Source of the DNA: an uncultured Acidiferrobacteraceae bacterium
GTDB taxonomy: Bacteria > Pseudomonadota > Gammaproteobacteria > Acidiferrobacterales > SZUA-150
Reading direction: 5' to 3'
NCBI GenBank assembly: GCA_913009895.1
Contig: CAJVXY010000014.1
Span: 1-63,939, forward strand
Length of the DNA stretch: 63,939 nucleotides
A program made the position numbers and the translations under genes. Under the pieces are notes generated by a model. The model saw only the letters and a list, made by a program, of their open reading frames with translations, made no database searches and was not told the DNA's origin. Shown here one piece after another: positions 47,578-56,603 of this stretch. Numbering within the stretch: position 1 is the first letter of the stretch; the number at the start of each line of letters is the position of its first letter.

Positions 47578-48561
47578 TTATTTGGTAATGGCCATTTGAT
47601 GACCTTCACCGCCGGGTAATTTGATTTCGCCTGATACCTTCATTGTTTCCTGGTTAATAACCCAGATTTTTGGTTGTTTCCTGCTGGAAACATAAACCTT
47701 GTTGGTTCCCCGTATGGTATTAAGATGATAGGGCGCTGGATTTAGTGTTATGGAATTCTGTTTGCCGGTCTTCAAATTGACGGTAAAAAACTTGTTGTCT
47801 TTTTTACTGCTTGCGAACAGTTTTTTACCGTCATCGCTGATATCAAGTCCGTGCAGCTCGTTCCCCAGTTTATATTTTTTAATTATTTTGCCTGTTTTGA
47901 TCGAAACTTCGGATACGGTGCCAGCCCTGGGATTGGTAACATAAAGAAATTTTTCATCAGCCGAAATGGCCATATGCTCCGGTGCCGGCCCGGCTTCAAG
48001 TTTACGGATAACTTTCCAGTTCTTGAGGTCAATTTCGGATATTGAGTTATTGCCCGTATTGCTCACATATGCGCGGTCACCCTTGCGGGAGATTATGGTA
48101 AAATTCGGGGATGGTCCGGTAGCAATGTACTTGAGAACACTATTGCTTTGAAGATCAACAACACTCACGTTTCCCTTGGCCCCGTGGGTAGAGAATACAT
48201 AGCGACCATCAGGGGTAATAGCCTGGTGGTGTGTCCAGCCCATGACCGGAATGGTGGACATAACATGACCGTGTGCCGGATGAATGAAAAATAATTCACT
48301 TGTTGGTGCCTTGGGGTTATTTTTAGGCGGTAATTTTTCGGAAAGACTGCCAGCAATCAGGTATTCCCCGTCTGGCGTGATTACCAGGCCGTGGGGATTT
48401 TTGACGCCTGTATAGGTTGCCGTGATTTTGTCGGTATTAGCATCTACAGCGATCACGACATTGGCAGATCCCAGCGGGATGTAGACAGTCTTGCCAGCAA
48501 AGACAGGACTGGCAATAAGTGCCATTACCATTATTATAGTTAGGTGACTGAGGGCTCTCAT
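47578..48561 (-). CDS. Exported YVTN-type beta-propeller protein (YncE-like)
   Basis: 327 residues from ATG 48561, chosen for the AAGGGA ribosome site upstream; a longer start at 48585 would misplace the signal peptide (ALIASPVFA/GK). Seven-bladed YVTN repeats: VVIAVDANTDKITATYTG, VSVVDLQSNSVLKYIATG, NSISEIDLKNWKVIRKLEAG, GTVSEVSIKTGKIIKKYKLG and others. Cytochrome- or metal-linked propellers of this kind occur in nitrite reductase and metal-binding systems. First gene of a propeller-porin-cytochrome operon. Confidence 0.85.
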   Translation of the reverse strand: MRALSHLTIIMVMALIASPVFAGKTVYIPLGSANVVIAVDANTDKITATYTGVKNPHGLVITPDGEYLIAGSLSEKLPPKNNPKAPTSELFFIHPAHGHVMSTIPVMGWTHHQAITPDGRYVFSTHGAKGNVSVVDLQSNSVLKYIATGPSPNFTIISRKGDRAYVSNTGNNSISEIDLKNWKVIRKLEAGPAPEHMAISADEKFLYVTNPRAGTVSEVSIKTGKIIKKYKLGNELHGLDISDDGKKLFASSKKDNKFFTVNLKTGKQNSITLNPAPYHLNTIRGTNKVYVSSRKQPKIWVINQETMKVSGEIKLPGGEGHQMAITK

Positions 48562-48636
48562 ATATTTTTCCCTTAAATAATTCATTGTCGTTGCAGAACT
48601 CCGGCACGAGGTTAATCAGGATGAAGTAATACATCT

Positions 48637-48650
48637 TTGACCTACGTCAA
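48637..48650. promoter_or_regulatory. CRP/FNR-superfamily-like operator TTGAC-N4-GTCAA
   Basis: TTGACCTACGTCAA is a perfect palindrome in the divergent gap between the propeller operon and the TVP38 gene. Its centre is 29-34 bases from a TAATTT (48672-48677) on the plus strand, close to class II spacing. FNR/DNR boxes have TTGAT-N4-ATCAA; the C/G variant suggests a relative. Confidence 0.55.
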
Positions 48651-48745
48651 TATTCATATTTAATCATTAACTAATTTAGAGTGTAAACTAGTTTTTTGTC
48701 ATTAAATTAATTGCGTATTATTATTTTTATATAGACATAAGTTTA

Positions 48746-49441
48746 ATGTGGCTAATTAAGAGACAAATAGTTCATCACCTGGCAATTGGGCTAATACTCC
48801 TGGTCCTTATCTCTATTGTGTACATATTTCTTGACAGTAACGACATTTTGTCACTATTGGATCAACGAGAAGCATTATTGAACTGGGTCAGGAATTTCGG
48901 GGCAGCTGGACCACTGGTTATTATAGGGTTAATGACGGTTGCAATTGTCATCAGCCCATTACCCAGCGCACCCATCGCCCTGGTGGCTGGCGCCGTATAT
49001 GGCCACGGATGGGGCACACTTTATACGCTGATAGGAGCAGAAGTCGGCGCATTAATTGCGTTTATGCTGTCGCGACTACTCGGTTATTCGGTTTTGCGGC
49101 ACTGGTTTGGCGTCCAGCTCGAACGGGGCTGGATAGGCTCCCAGAATACAATCATGTTGATCGTTTTCGCATCCCGGTTAATGCCATTTTTGTCTTTTGA
49201 TTTAATTAGTTATGCGGCAGGCCTGACAAGCCTCAAAATGTGGCGCTTTTTTATTGCTACCCTATTGGGCATATTACCCGCCAGTTTTATTTTGGCCCAT
49301 TTTGGGTCAGAACTGGGTACTGGAAACAGTGACCGCATCCTGTTTACCATTTCGTTGCTTGGCATCCTGGCTATTTTACCGCTGGTTTTCCATAAATTAT
49401 GGAAACAGTCTATGTTGAAACGCAATAATAAGCTCAGCTAG
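48746..49441 (+). CDS. TVP38/TMEM64 (VTT/DedA-like) membrane protein
   Basis: 231 residues, about five hydrophobic segments. Core VTT motif around residues 70-165: SPLPSAPIALVAGAVYGHGW, GAEVGALIAFMLSRLLGY and FASRLMPFLSFDLISYAAGL. Family members are lipid scramblases or transport-associated proteins; in metal-resistance loci they often sit near mercuric or copper genes. The function here is not determined. Confidence 0.88.
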   Translation: MWLIKRQIVHHLAIGLILLVLISIVYIFLDSNDILSLLDQREALLNWVRNFGAAGPLVIIGLMTVAIVISPLPSAPIALVAGAVYGHGWGTLYTLIGAEVGALIAFMLSRLLGYSVLRHWFGVQLERGWIGSQNTIMLIVFASRLMPFLSFDLISYAAGLTSLKMWRFFIATLLGILPASFILAHFGSELGTGNSDRILFTISLLGILAILPLVFHKLWKQSMLKRNNKLS

Positions 49442-49535
49442 ACCCGTGTGAGGCGCCAATGGATGGGCTTTGGTGCGGGGATTAGCCGTAAAATTAGTTC
49501 AAATTTGAAAAATAGGACAGATTTGCTACATTTAA

Positions 49536-49556
49536 ACCTTGACCTATGTCCAAGGT
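49536..49556 (+). promoter_or_regulatory. MerR-type operator/promoter
   Basis: ACCTTG (49536-49541), nine bases, CAAGGT (49551-49556): the dyad layout bound by MerR-family activators in over-spaced promoters. TTGACC (49539-49544) would be the -35. It lies 43 bases before the MerR start and probably drives the regulator with the copper ATPase. Confidence 0.65.
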
Positions 49557-49598
49557 ATATGTTGTAAATTCGTCGTTATCAGTCATTGGAGAACTATT

Positions 49599-50027
49599 AT
49601 GTTTACAGTAACCGAGTTGGCCAAAAGAAGTGATACAACCATTCACGCTGTTCGTTATTACACACGCCTGGGGATATTACGACCTGAACGAAATCCGGAC
49701 AATGGCTACCGTCTCTACCAGCCACGGGAAGTAGGGTGGTTGCGATTTGTCCAGCAGGCCAAACACCTGGGTTATACCCTGGGTGAAATTCGTGAAATTA
49801 TGCATGATTCTGACCAGGGCCAGTCACCTTGCCCGAGAGTGCGTGAAATATTGCAAAAGCGGATCAAGGAAAACCGTCAAAAGCTTGAAGAATCAATGGC
49901 CCTGCAAACCCGTATGGAGCAGGCGCTTGGCAAATGGAATGATATGCCGGATGGCATACCGGATGGCCATTCTGTCTGCCATTTGATTGAATCCTTTGGT
50001 AAAGAAACAAACTCAAAAAATAATTAA
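49599..50027 (+). CDS. MerR-family metal-responsive regulator
   Basis: 142 residues from ATG 49599, with GGAG upstream; a TTG start at 49539 would run through the operator and is rejected. Winged helix at about 2-70 ([31 protein letters not shown]), then a dimerisation helix. Cys78 ([10 protein letters not shown]) and Cys127 (HSVCHLIES) could be metal ligands, as in HMR/CueR-like proteins, although the usual Cys pair in the C-terminal loop is not complete. Fifteen bases before the P-type ATPase, its likely target. Confidence 0.88.
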   Translation: MFTVTELAKRSDTTIHAVRYYTRLGILRPERNPDNGYRLYQPREVGWLRFVQQAKHLGYTLGEIREIMHDSDQGQSPCPRVREILQKRIKENRQKLEESMALQTRMEQALGKWNDMPDGIPDGHSVCHLIESFGKETNSKNN

Positions 50028-50041
50028 TAAGAGGAAATAAC

Positions 50042-52666
50042 ATGACACCGCCTGTAAGCACCAAAAGCCAGGACGCAATTCAATTGAAGGATCCGGTCTG
50101 TGGAATGGACGTGACCACTGATTCAAAACATCACCATCAACATGATAACGAGAATTATTATTTTTGTAGCGCTGGTTGCCTGACAAAATTTAAGGCCGCA
50201 CCTGGCACTTATCTTCAGAAAGAAAAACTCAAAGATCCGGTCTGCGGCATGGATGTGACCACTGACTCAAAACATCAGTTCAAACATGGCGATAAAACTT
50301 TTTACTTTTGTTGCAATGGTTGTTTGACAAAATTCAAAGCTGCGCCAGAGAATTTCCTTGATGAGGCAAAAAAATCTGCAAGCTCAGGTTGTTGTCATCA
50401 TGAACATAGTGCAAAAGCTCCTGCTGGAGCAGCATCACAGGATGCCGAATATTTTTGCCCCATGTGTCCGGAGGTAAGCAATATTGGTCCCGGGACCTGC
50501 CCGAGCTGTGGCATGGCGCTGGAGCCTAAAGACATCGCCGCAGTGACAACCCGGACTGAATATACTTGTCCGATGCACCCGGAAGTGGTCCAGGATCATC
50601 CGGGTAGCTGCCCGAAGTGCGGCATGGCCCTGGAGTCAGTCTCAGTGGAAGTTGAAGAAGATACCAGTGAGTTGGATTATATGTCGAAGCGTTTCTGGAT
50701 CAGCTCGTTGCTCGCCATCCCGGTGTTATTCAGCGCCATGGCGGCCGAGTTTTGGCCCGAAGCAATGGCGAAATTGATCGACCCCAATCTGCGTCAGTGG
50801 GTTGAAATGGTGGTGTCAGCCCCGGTGGTGATATGGGGAGGCTGGATATTCTACGTGCGGGCCGTGCAATCGCTAATTACGCGTAACCTGAATATGTTTA
50901 CCCTTATTGGAATTGGCGTCTCGGTGGCCTTTACTTATAGCGTTATTGCCACCGTCTTCCCCGGTATTTTCCCGGCAGATGTATTTAACGAGGTCGGCGT
51001 CGTGCCGGTTTACTTCGAGGCGGCAGCGGTAATTACTGCGCTGATATTACTCGGCCAGGTGCTTGAGCTACGGGCACGTAGCAAGACCAACGCCGCCATT
51101 AAACTATTATTGGGACTTGCGCCCAAGACTGCCCGTATTGTCCGTGATGATGGCACCGAAGAAGATATCCCCATGGAACATGTGCAAGTGGGCGATACAC
51201 TGCGTGTGCGTCCCGGTGAAAAAATTCCAGTGGATGGCAAGGTGGTCGACGGCAACAGTAATGTTGACGAATCCATGGTGACCGGTGAACCCATACCAGT
51301 TGAAAAAAGCAAGGGGGAACGGCTTATTGGCGCAACTGTGAATGGTACCGGCAGTTTGATGATGAAGGCAGAAAAAGTTGGTGCCGATACTTTGTTAGCA
51401 CAAATTGTGCAAATGGTCGCCGAAGCGCAACGATCACGGGCGCCTATTCAGAAATTGGTCGACAGGGTTTCCGGATATTTTGTTCCTGTTGTTGTACTTA
51501 TTGCAGTGATTACCATGGTTGTATGGTTCTTTTGGGGACCTGAACCAGCCCTGGCCTATGCGATTATTAACGCAGTGGCAGTGTTAATCATTGCCTGTCC
51601 TTGTGCCCTGGGACTGGCGACACCCATGTCGATTATGGTTGGTACCGGCAAAGGCGCGATGATGGGGGTATTGTTCAAGAATGCCGAAGCTTTGGAAGTC
51701 TTAAGAAAGGTAGATACCCTGGTGGTAGACAAAACTGGCACCCTGACTGAAGGTAAACCGAAGCTTGTTTCCGTGGTAGCAATAAACGGTTTTCATGAGC
51801 ACGATGCCTTGCGGCTGGCAGCTAGCCTGGAGCGCGCCAGTGAACACCCGTTGGCCGAGGCCATCGTCCGGGGCGCAGAAAAACGCAATAGTGAACTGGT
51901 CAAAACCGAAAACTTTCAGTCCGTCACAGGAAAAGGTGTAACCGGCACGGTTGAAGGCCATACGGTGGCGCTTGGCAATCTCAAACTGCTCACTGATTTG
52001 GGTATTGATCTTGGTGATCTGCCACAACAAGCCGATACCCTGCGTGCCGATGGCCAAACAGTTATGTTACTGGCCATAGACAACAAGGCCGCCGGTCTGA
52101 TCGGTGTGGCCGACCCGGTTAAAGAAACCACACCTGAGGCGATTCGCGATTTACATAAAGAAGGCCTCAAAATCGTCATGTTGACCGGTGACAGTCTAAA
52201 AACAGCCGAAGCCGTTGCTGGCAAACTGGGGATAGACGAGATCCAGGCGGAAGTGTTACCAGACCAAAAGGCGGAAGTTGTCAAACAATTACAGGCCAAG
52301 GGACGGATTGTGGCTATGGCTGGAGACGGTATTAATGATGCCCCGGCACTGGCCCAGGCGCAGGTAGGGATTGCCATGGGAACTGGTACTGACGTGGCTA
52401 TGGAAAGCGCCGGTGTCACCCTGGTGAAGGGCGATTTACGCGGCATTGTTCGAGCACGGCGTTTGTCACGCGCCACCATGCGTAACATACGACAAAACCT
52501 GTTTTTTGCATTTATTTATAATTCCGTCGGTGTTCCGGTTGCAGCAGGTATATTGTATCCATTCTTTGGCATATTACTCTCGCCCATGATTGCGGCAGCG
52601 GCCATGAGCTTTAGTTCCGTATCGGTAATTACCAATGCCCTGCGCTTAACCCGGGCACGTCTATAA
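50042..52666 (+). CDS. copA: Cu+-type P1B ATPase with two YHS and two heavy-metal-binding domains
   Basis: Heavy-metal efflux ATPase of 874 residues. N-terminus: YHS domains at 16-60 and 64-108, each with [15 protein letters not shown] and a C-x3-C, then two zinc-ribbon-like heavy-metal-binding modules at about 137-162 (YFCPMCPEV) and 173-198 (YTCPMHPEV). No CxxC HMA domain is seen. The ATPase part has CPC in [13 protein letters not shown] (about 517), phosphorylation DKTGTLTEG (about 562) and [20 protein letters not shown] (about 761). CPC implies monovalent Cu or Ag export. Co-transcribed with merR. Confidence 0.93.
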   Translation: MTPPVSTKSQDAIQLKDPVCGMDVTTDSKHHHQHDNENYYFCSAGCLTKFKAAPGTYLQKEKLKDPVCGMDVTTDSKHQFKHGDKTFYFCCNGCLTKFKAAPENFLDEAKKSASSGCCHHEHSAKAPAGAASQDAEYFCPMCPEVSNIGPGTCPSCGMALEPKDIAAVTTRTEYTCPMHPEVVQDHPGSCPKCGMALESVSVEVEEDTSELDYMSKRFWISSLLAIPVLFSAMAAEFWPEAMAKLIDPNLRQWVEMVVSAPVVIWGGWIFYVRAVQSLITRNLNMFTLIGIGVSVAFTYSVIATVFPGIFPADVFNEVGVVPVYFEAAAVITALILLGQVLELRARSKTNAAIKLLLGLAPKTARIVRDDGTEEDIPMEHVQVGDTLRVRPGEKIPVDGKVVDGNSNVDESMVTGEPIPVEKSKGERLIGATVNGTGSLMMKAEKVGADTLLAQIVQMVAEAQRSRAPIQKLVDRVSGYFVPVVVLIAVITMVVWFFWGPEPALAYAIINAVAVLIIACPCALGLATPMSIMVGTGKGAMMGVLFKNAEALEVLRKVDTLVVDKTGTLTEGKPKLVSVVAINGFHEHDALRLAASLERASEHPLAEAIVRGAEKRNSELVKTENFQSVTGKGVTGTVEGHTVALGNLKLLTDLGIDLGDLPQQADTLRADGQTVMLLAIDNKAAGLIGVADPVKETTPEAIRDLHKEGLKIVMLTGDSLKTAEAVAGKLGIDEIQAEVLPDQKAEVVKQLQAKGRIVAMAGDGINDAPALAQAQVGIAMGTGTDVAMESAGVTLVKGDLRGIVRARRLSRATMRNIRQNLFFAFIYNSVGVPVAAGILYPFFGILLSPMIAAAAMSFSSVSVITNALRLTRARL

Positions 52667-52684
52667 ATAACGGGAGAAATAAAA

Positions 52685-52924
52685 ATGATGGGTAGTGGCG
52701 GTATGTCTGGCAGTGGATTTTTTTTTGGCGGGCCATGGATGTGGATACTGTTAATTGTAATTGTTGTCGTGGTGATTGCCGTCATTAAAATGGCTGCCGG
52801 TAACAGCTCGGGAAAAACATCTCAGCCAGAAGACACGCCATTGGAGATTTTAAAAAAACGTTATGCACGAGGTGAAATAGACGAACAGGAGTTTAATCAG
52901 CGACGCAAGAAACTCGAGGACTGA
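52685..52924 (+). CDS. Small SHOCT-domain membrane protein
   Basis: 79 residues: a Gly-rich N-terminus, one membrane segment (WMWILLIVIVVVVIAVIKM), and a SHOCT motif PLEILKKRYARGEIDEQEF at the end. SHOCT peptides commonly follow metal ATPases and may aid oligomerisation. Nineteen bases after copA, same transcript. Confidence 0.85.
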   Translation: MMGSGGMSGSGFFFGGPWMWILLIVIVVVVIAVIKMAAGNSSGKTSQPEDTPLEILKKRYARGEIDEQEFNQRRKKLED

Positions 52925-53037
52925 ACGAATGTGACTGCTGAACAAGTGATCAGACTTCATCTTATCGCCCCGTGGTGGAAAAAATTAAAATGAGATGTGT
53001 GCCCGAATTTTAATGAACGCCAATGGAGGAGAAAATT

Positions 53038-53514
53038 ATGAAAACAAAATATTTTGTTTATTACAGTATCCCGGTGTTAATAATTGGTTTATTGACGTTC
53101 AATATGTCGCAATCCTTAGCTGCAAAGTCTCAATTACATAAAACTATTAGCGGGGTTGATATCTATCTTGGGGTGCTGCCGGCAGAAATAGTTCGTGGTC
53201 ACCCCAAAAAACATCCTGAGAGTCGCATGCATGGTGGTGTGCCTGCAGGAAGTCGTTATCATGTAATATTGGCGCTGTTTGATGCCAAGTCAGGCGATAG
53301 AATTAATGAAGCCAAGGTTTCAGCCAAAGTTGTGGGAACAGCTGCTGTTGAAATAACCAAACCTTTAGAGCCCATGTCGATAGCGGGCGCTCGTTCCTAC
53401 GGGAACTACTTCAAAATGTTAGGGCAAATACCACAACACCTGATTATACTGGAGATAACGCTGCCCGGTGTGAAGAGAACCATCCGCACAACATTTGAGT
53501 GGGCCCGGCCATAA
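53038..53514 (+). CDS. Exported hypothetical protein, possibly Ig-like periplasmic
   Basis: 158 residues from ATG 53038, which follows GGAGGAG; the ATG at 53023 lies just upstream of that site. Signal peptide to about residue 28 (SQSLA/AK). The mature part is beta-rich with His and Met in RGHPKKHPESRMHGGVPAGS and SRYHVILALFDAKSGDRINE. That pattern resembles YtkA/FixH-like folds found near copper and cytochrome-oxidase genes, but I cannot confirm it. Confidence 0.65.
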   Translation: MKTKYFVYYSIPVLIIGLLTFNMSQSLAAKSQLHKTISGVDIYLGVLPAEIVRGHPKKHPESRMHGGVPAGSRYHVILALFDAKSGDRINEAKVSAKVVGTAAVEITKPLEPMSIAGARSYGNYFKMLGQIPQHLIILEITLPGVKRTIRTTFEWARP

Positions 53515-53554
53515 AGTCCTGGCGCTTGGTCGCTATTAAGGACAGGGAGATATC

Positions 53555-53845
53555 GTGGAAGGTTTCATAACATTATTAATTTTTGCAGGTTTGTTTTATG
53601 TGATGATGCGTTTTGGCTGCGGTGCCCACATGGTTAGTGGTGGCCGTCATGCTGGTCAGGATAAAACTGAAGACAGCAATAATGTTGACCCGGTATGTGG
53701 TATGGAAGTGGGCATTTATGAGGGTTATGGCATGATGCATAATAAAACCCTTTATCGTTTTTGTTCGCGTAAATGTATGGACACGTTTGAGTCAGAACCA
53801 GAAAAATTTACTCAAACACAGGAAATCAAAGGAGGCGTCTCGTGA
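53555..53845 (+). CDS. YHS-domain small membrane protein
   Basis: 96 residues, GTG start. N-terminal membrane segment (about 4-20), then a YHS domain at about 44-87 with VDPVCGMEVG and RFCSRKCMDTF. YHS/TRASH domains bind metals and match the domain duplicated in copA. Overlaps the next gene by four bases. Confidence 0.85.
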   Translation: MEGFITLLIFAGLFYVMMRFGCGAHMVSGGRHAGQDKTEDSNNVDPVCGMEVGIYEGYGMMHNKTLYRFCSRKCMDTFESEPEKFTQTQEIKGGVS

Positions 53846-54117
53846 GTGCAAGAATATCGTTTTTAGCGGTAGGGCATGCCAGTAGTGCTTTACTGGCAAT
53901 CAGTTTCACACTTTGCGTCATTTTTGACTTAATATTTCCCGAACAAGCTATGTTTAAGGCCTGGCGTGATTTTTTGCCAGGATTTGACTGGCTCAGCTGG
54001 CTCAGCTGGCCCAGCTTTTTCCTTGGGTTACTGGAAAGTTACGGTTATGGCTGGTATGCAGCCTTGATTTGGGTACCGATTTACAACTTCGTAGCAGCTC
54101 GATCTGGCACGAAGTGA
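53842..54117 (+). CDS. DUF5676-like two-TM membrane protein
   Basis: 91 residues, GTG start overlapping the YHS gene. Two hydrophobic segments around LAISFTLCVIFDLIFP and YAALIWVPIYNFV, with WRDFLPGFDWLSWLSW between. The pattern resembles the DUF5676 family, which often neighbours YHS and copper genes; I am moderately sure. No function is known. Confidence 0.65.
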   Translation: MSARISFLAVGHASSALLAISFTLCVIFDLIFPEQAMFKAWRDFLPGFDWLSWLSWPSFFLGLLESYGYGWYAALIWVPIYNFVAARSGTK

Positions 54118-54191
54118 GTACGTGAAAAGAAGGTATCTCATATCACAGCCGGGTGTTGGTAAATCCTCAATAACATGGAGCATGATGACTT

Positions 54192-55301
54192 ATGAAAAGG
54201 ACTATCATAGTAAATGTGCTGCTGGCGGTATTTGGCCTCGTTGTTATACCTGGCATTAGTCTGGTCTATGCCGAAAAAAATAAATCGCAGCTAGACAGTT
54301 TGTCAGAGGCAAAAAAATATGGCACTGACCCTGGCCGTTATTTTTTACCTAAGACAGCAATCGATACAACAGAGGTACCCAATATTGCCCTGAAATCATC
54401 TGATAAAGATACTGACCCGCTGCCCTATTATAAGATTGGGGCTAACACCTATTTATTTTTTGGCAACATAGCCCAGATAGACCCGTATAACCGCGGCTGG
54501 AACGGCAACGCCGGTTTCGTGGTGACTTCAAAAGGTGTGGTGGTTATTGATTCCCTGGGTACACCGAGACTGGGCAGGCGCATGATTGCCACCATTCGGT
54601 CTATTACTGATAAGCCGATCAAGTATCTAATCATTACCCACAACCACCCGGATCATTCATATGGGGCGATCGCGTTTCGTGATCTGGGCGGCGTCAAAGT
54701 TATTAGTCACGCGGGTACATTGGATTACATTAATTCGAATAAAATTGATATCTCCGTTGACTTTCGCCGCAGTATTATCAAGGCGGATATGGCAGGATTT
54801 TCTGCCGTAGCGCCTGATATTCCAATCGCTGGCAAACGGTTCTCCAGCTACAAGCTAAGTGTGGGCGACAAAACCTTTGAAATTTATAATACCGGTGAAC
54901 ACCATTCTTTTGGAGACCTGGTCGTTTTTCAGACTAATGAAAAAATTGTCTGGATTTCAGATTTGGCTTTTAATCAACGCACTACTTTTATGGGTGATGG
55001 TAATACCAGGCAGGCCATAAAGGCCCAGGACTGGTTACTGGCAAAATTCTCTGATGCGAAACTTATGGTTCCCGGCCATGGCAGTGCCCAGACCCCCCCA
55101 TTTCCAATGGTCCGAAAAACGCAGGATTATATGAAACGCTTAAGATCCACCTTAAATCGGGCCATGGCCGATGGTCTTGATCTTTTGGACGCGGTAGACC
55201 AGGCAGATTTTAAAGACTGGCGAAATATAAGGTTATACGGACTGAACCAGCGCGCCAACGCCAATTTCGTTTACCGTGAACTGGAACAGGAAAATTTTTG
55301 A
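54192..55301 (+). CDS. Exported metallo-beta-lactamase-fold hydrolase
   Basis: 369 residues. Signal peptide to about residue 27 (SLVYA/EK). MBL motifs: THNHPDHSYG (HxHxDH, about 153-158), GEHHSFGDLVVF and VPGHGSAQTPP. Similar exported MBL proteins lie beside quinoprotein and sox genes. Substrate unknown; two-metal catalysis is likely because all ligands are present. Same direction as the copper genes, 74 bases downstream. Confidence 0.85.
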   Translation: MKRTIIVNVLLAVFGLVVIPGISLVYAEKNKSQLDSLSEAKKYGTDPGRYFLPKTAIDTTEVPNIALKSSDKDTDPLPYYKIGANTYLFFGNIAQIDPYNRGWNGNAGFVVTSKGVVVIDSLGTPRLGRRMIATIRSITDKPIKYLIITHNHPDHSYGAIAFRDLGGVKVISHAGTLDYINSNKIDISVDFRRSIIKADMAGFSAVAPDIPIAGKRFSSYKLSVGDKTFEIYNTGEHHSFGDLVVFQTNEKIVWISDLAFNQRTTFMGDGNTRQAIKAQDWLLAKFSDAKLMVPGHGSAQTPPFPMVRKTQDYMKRLRSTLNRAMADGLDLLDAVDQADFKDWRNIRLYGLNQRANANFVYRELEQENF

Positions 55302-55412
55302 GTGGTCTGGATTCAGGTGATATTGAAGTATGGCCCCGGGCCCTATCTGGTATATATTATAGACGTAGCTGTTGTACTATAAATATCAATAATCCATTTC
55401 TTTTACGAGACA

Positions 55413-56591
55413 GTGAACGAGAAAACCTCTATGACTAAAGCACCAGCTAACACTCAAACCAGAATACCGGGCGAGGATGAAGTGATTGAAATTGCCGGCG
55501 CCGGCCCGTCGGGTTTGACGGCAGCCATTATACTTGCCCGTGCCGGCCGCAAGGTGCTGGTACACGAACTGCACAAGGAAGTGGGTTATCGTTTTGGGCG
55601 TGACCTGCAAGGCCTGGAGAACTGGACCACCGAGCAAAATGTACTTGAAGCGCTCACTGATCTTGGTCTTACAACTGATTTTGAAAAACTGGCGTGTCGT
55701 AGCGGTATACTTTTTGACTCCAAAGACCGTGTTTATGAAATTAAAGATAAAGAGCCGCTGTTTTATTTAGTCGAGCGGGGCCCGGGTCAACATAGCCTTG
55801 ACACTGCACTGCTTAACCAGGCCCGTGACCTGGGCGCGGAGGTTCGATTTAATAGTCGCGTCAAACATCTGGAGGGGGCCGGTATTCTTGCCACAGGCCC
55901 CAAAGCGGCGGATGCAATTGCCGTGGGTTATCATTTTGACACAGACATGGAAAATGGCTTTTGGGCGATTTGTGATAATAATCTGGCCCCGCAAGGTTAT
56001 GCCTATTTACTGGTAATGAATGGCAGGGGCACAATCAAGACTTGCATGTTCACAAACTTCAAGAAGGAAAAAATTTACGTAGCACGTACCGTGGCGGCCT
56101 TCGAGCGCCTGGTTGACCTGCGCATGGAGAATCAAAAACCCCATGGTGGTGTCGGTAATTTTCGTATCCCCAAGTGGGCGATGAGCGGTATTCATCCTGT
56201 CGTCGGCGAGCAAGCCGGGTTCCAGGATACACTTTGGGGTTTTGGTATGCGTTACGCGATACGTTCAGGGGCCCTGGCTGCGAATAGTTTGCTTGAAGGT
56301 ACTGATTATGACGAATTGAGGCGAGATCAGATTGATGTCAATATGAAGACAGCGATCGTTAACCGCGGTTTGTACAGTTTGCTTGGAAACCCGGGCTATC
56401 GGGCACTTATGCGCATGCTTGTTAAATCAAAAAATATTCGTGCTTCATTGCGCAAACAGTACCAGCCTTCCTGGTTCAAGCTTTTGTTCGCACCCCTGGC
56501 ATTGTTATATTTCAAAAGCCGGCGTAAAGACAAAAACTGTCATCACGTGAATTGTACTTGTGTCTGGTGTCGTTGCGGAGGAGCAACCTGA
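55413..56591 (+). CDS. FAD-dependent oxidoreductase, geranylgeranyl reductase-like, Cys-rich tail
   Basis: 392 residues; GTG 55413 or ATG 55431 (MTKAPAN) as start. FAD-binding IAGAGPSGLTAAIILARAGR (about 27-46), then a mixed substrate domain with GYAYLLVMNGRGTIKTCMF and a late WGFGMRYAIRSGALAANSLL. The C-terminus carries CHHVNCTCVWCRCGG, six Cys-like positions suited to an iron-sulfur or other metal site, or to membrane docking. Geranylgeranyl-reductase-type enzymes reduce isoprenoids; the substrate here is unknown. The patatin starts 12 bases later. Confidence 0.78.
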   Translation: MNEKTSMTKAPANTQTRIPGEDEVIEIAGAGPSGLTAAIILARAGRKVLVHELHKEVGYRFGRDLQGLENWTTEQNVLEALTDLGLTTDFEKLACRSGILFDSKDRVYEIKDKEPLFYLVERGPGQHSLDTALLNQARDLGAEVRFNSRVKHLEGAGILATGPKAADAIAVGYHFDTDMENGFWAICDNNLAPQGYAYLLVMNGRGTIKTCMFTNFKKEKIYVARTVAAFERLVDLRMENQKPHGGVGNFRIPKWAMSGIHPVVGEQAGFQDTLWGFGMRYAIRSGALAANSLLEGTDYDELRRDQIDVNMKTAIVNRGLYSLLGNPGYRALMRMLVKSKNIRASLRKQYQPSWFKLLFAPLALLYFKSRRKDKNCHHVNCTCVWCRCGGAT

Positions 56592-56603
56592 ATAATAAAT
56601 AAT

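Noticed and set aside
49539-49598. Longer TTG-started MerR protein
   Set aside because: The added codons coincide with the operator/-35; ATG 49599 has a good ribosome site and the canonical N-terminus.
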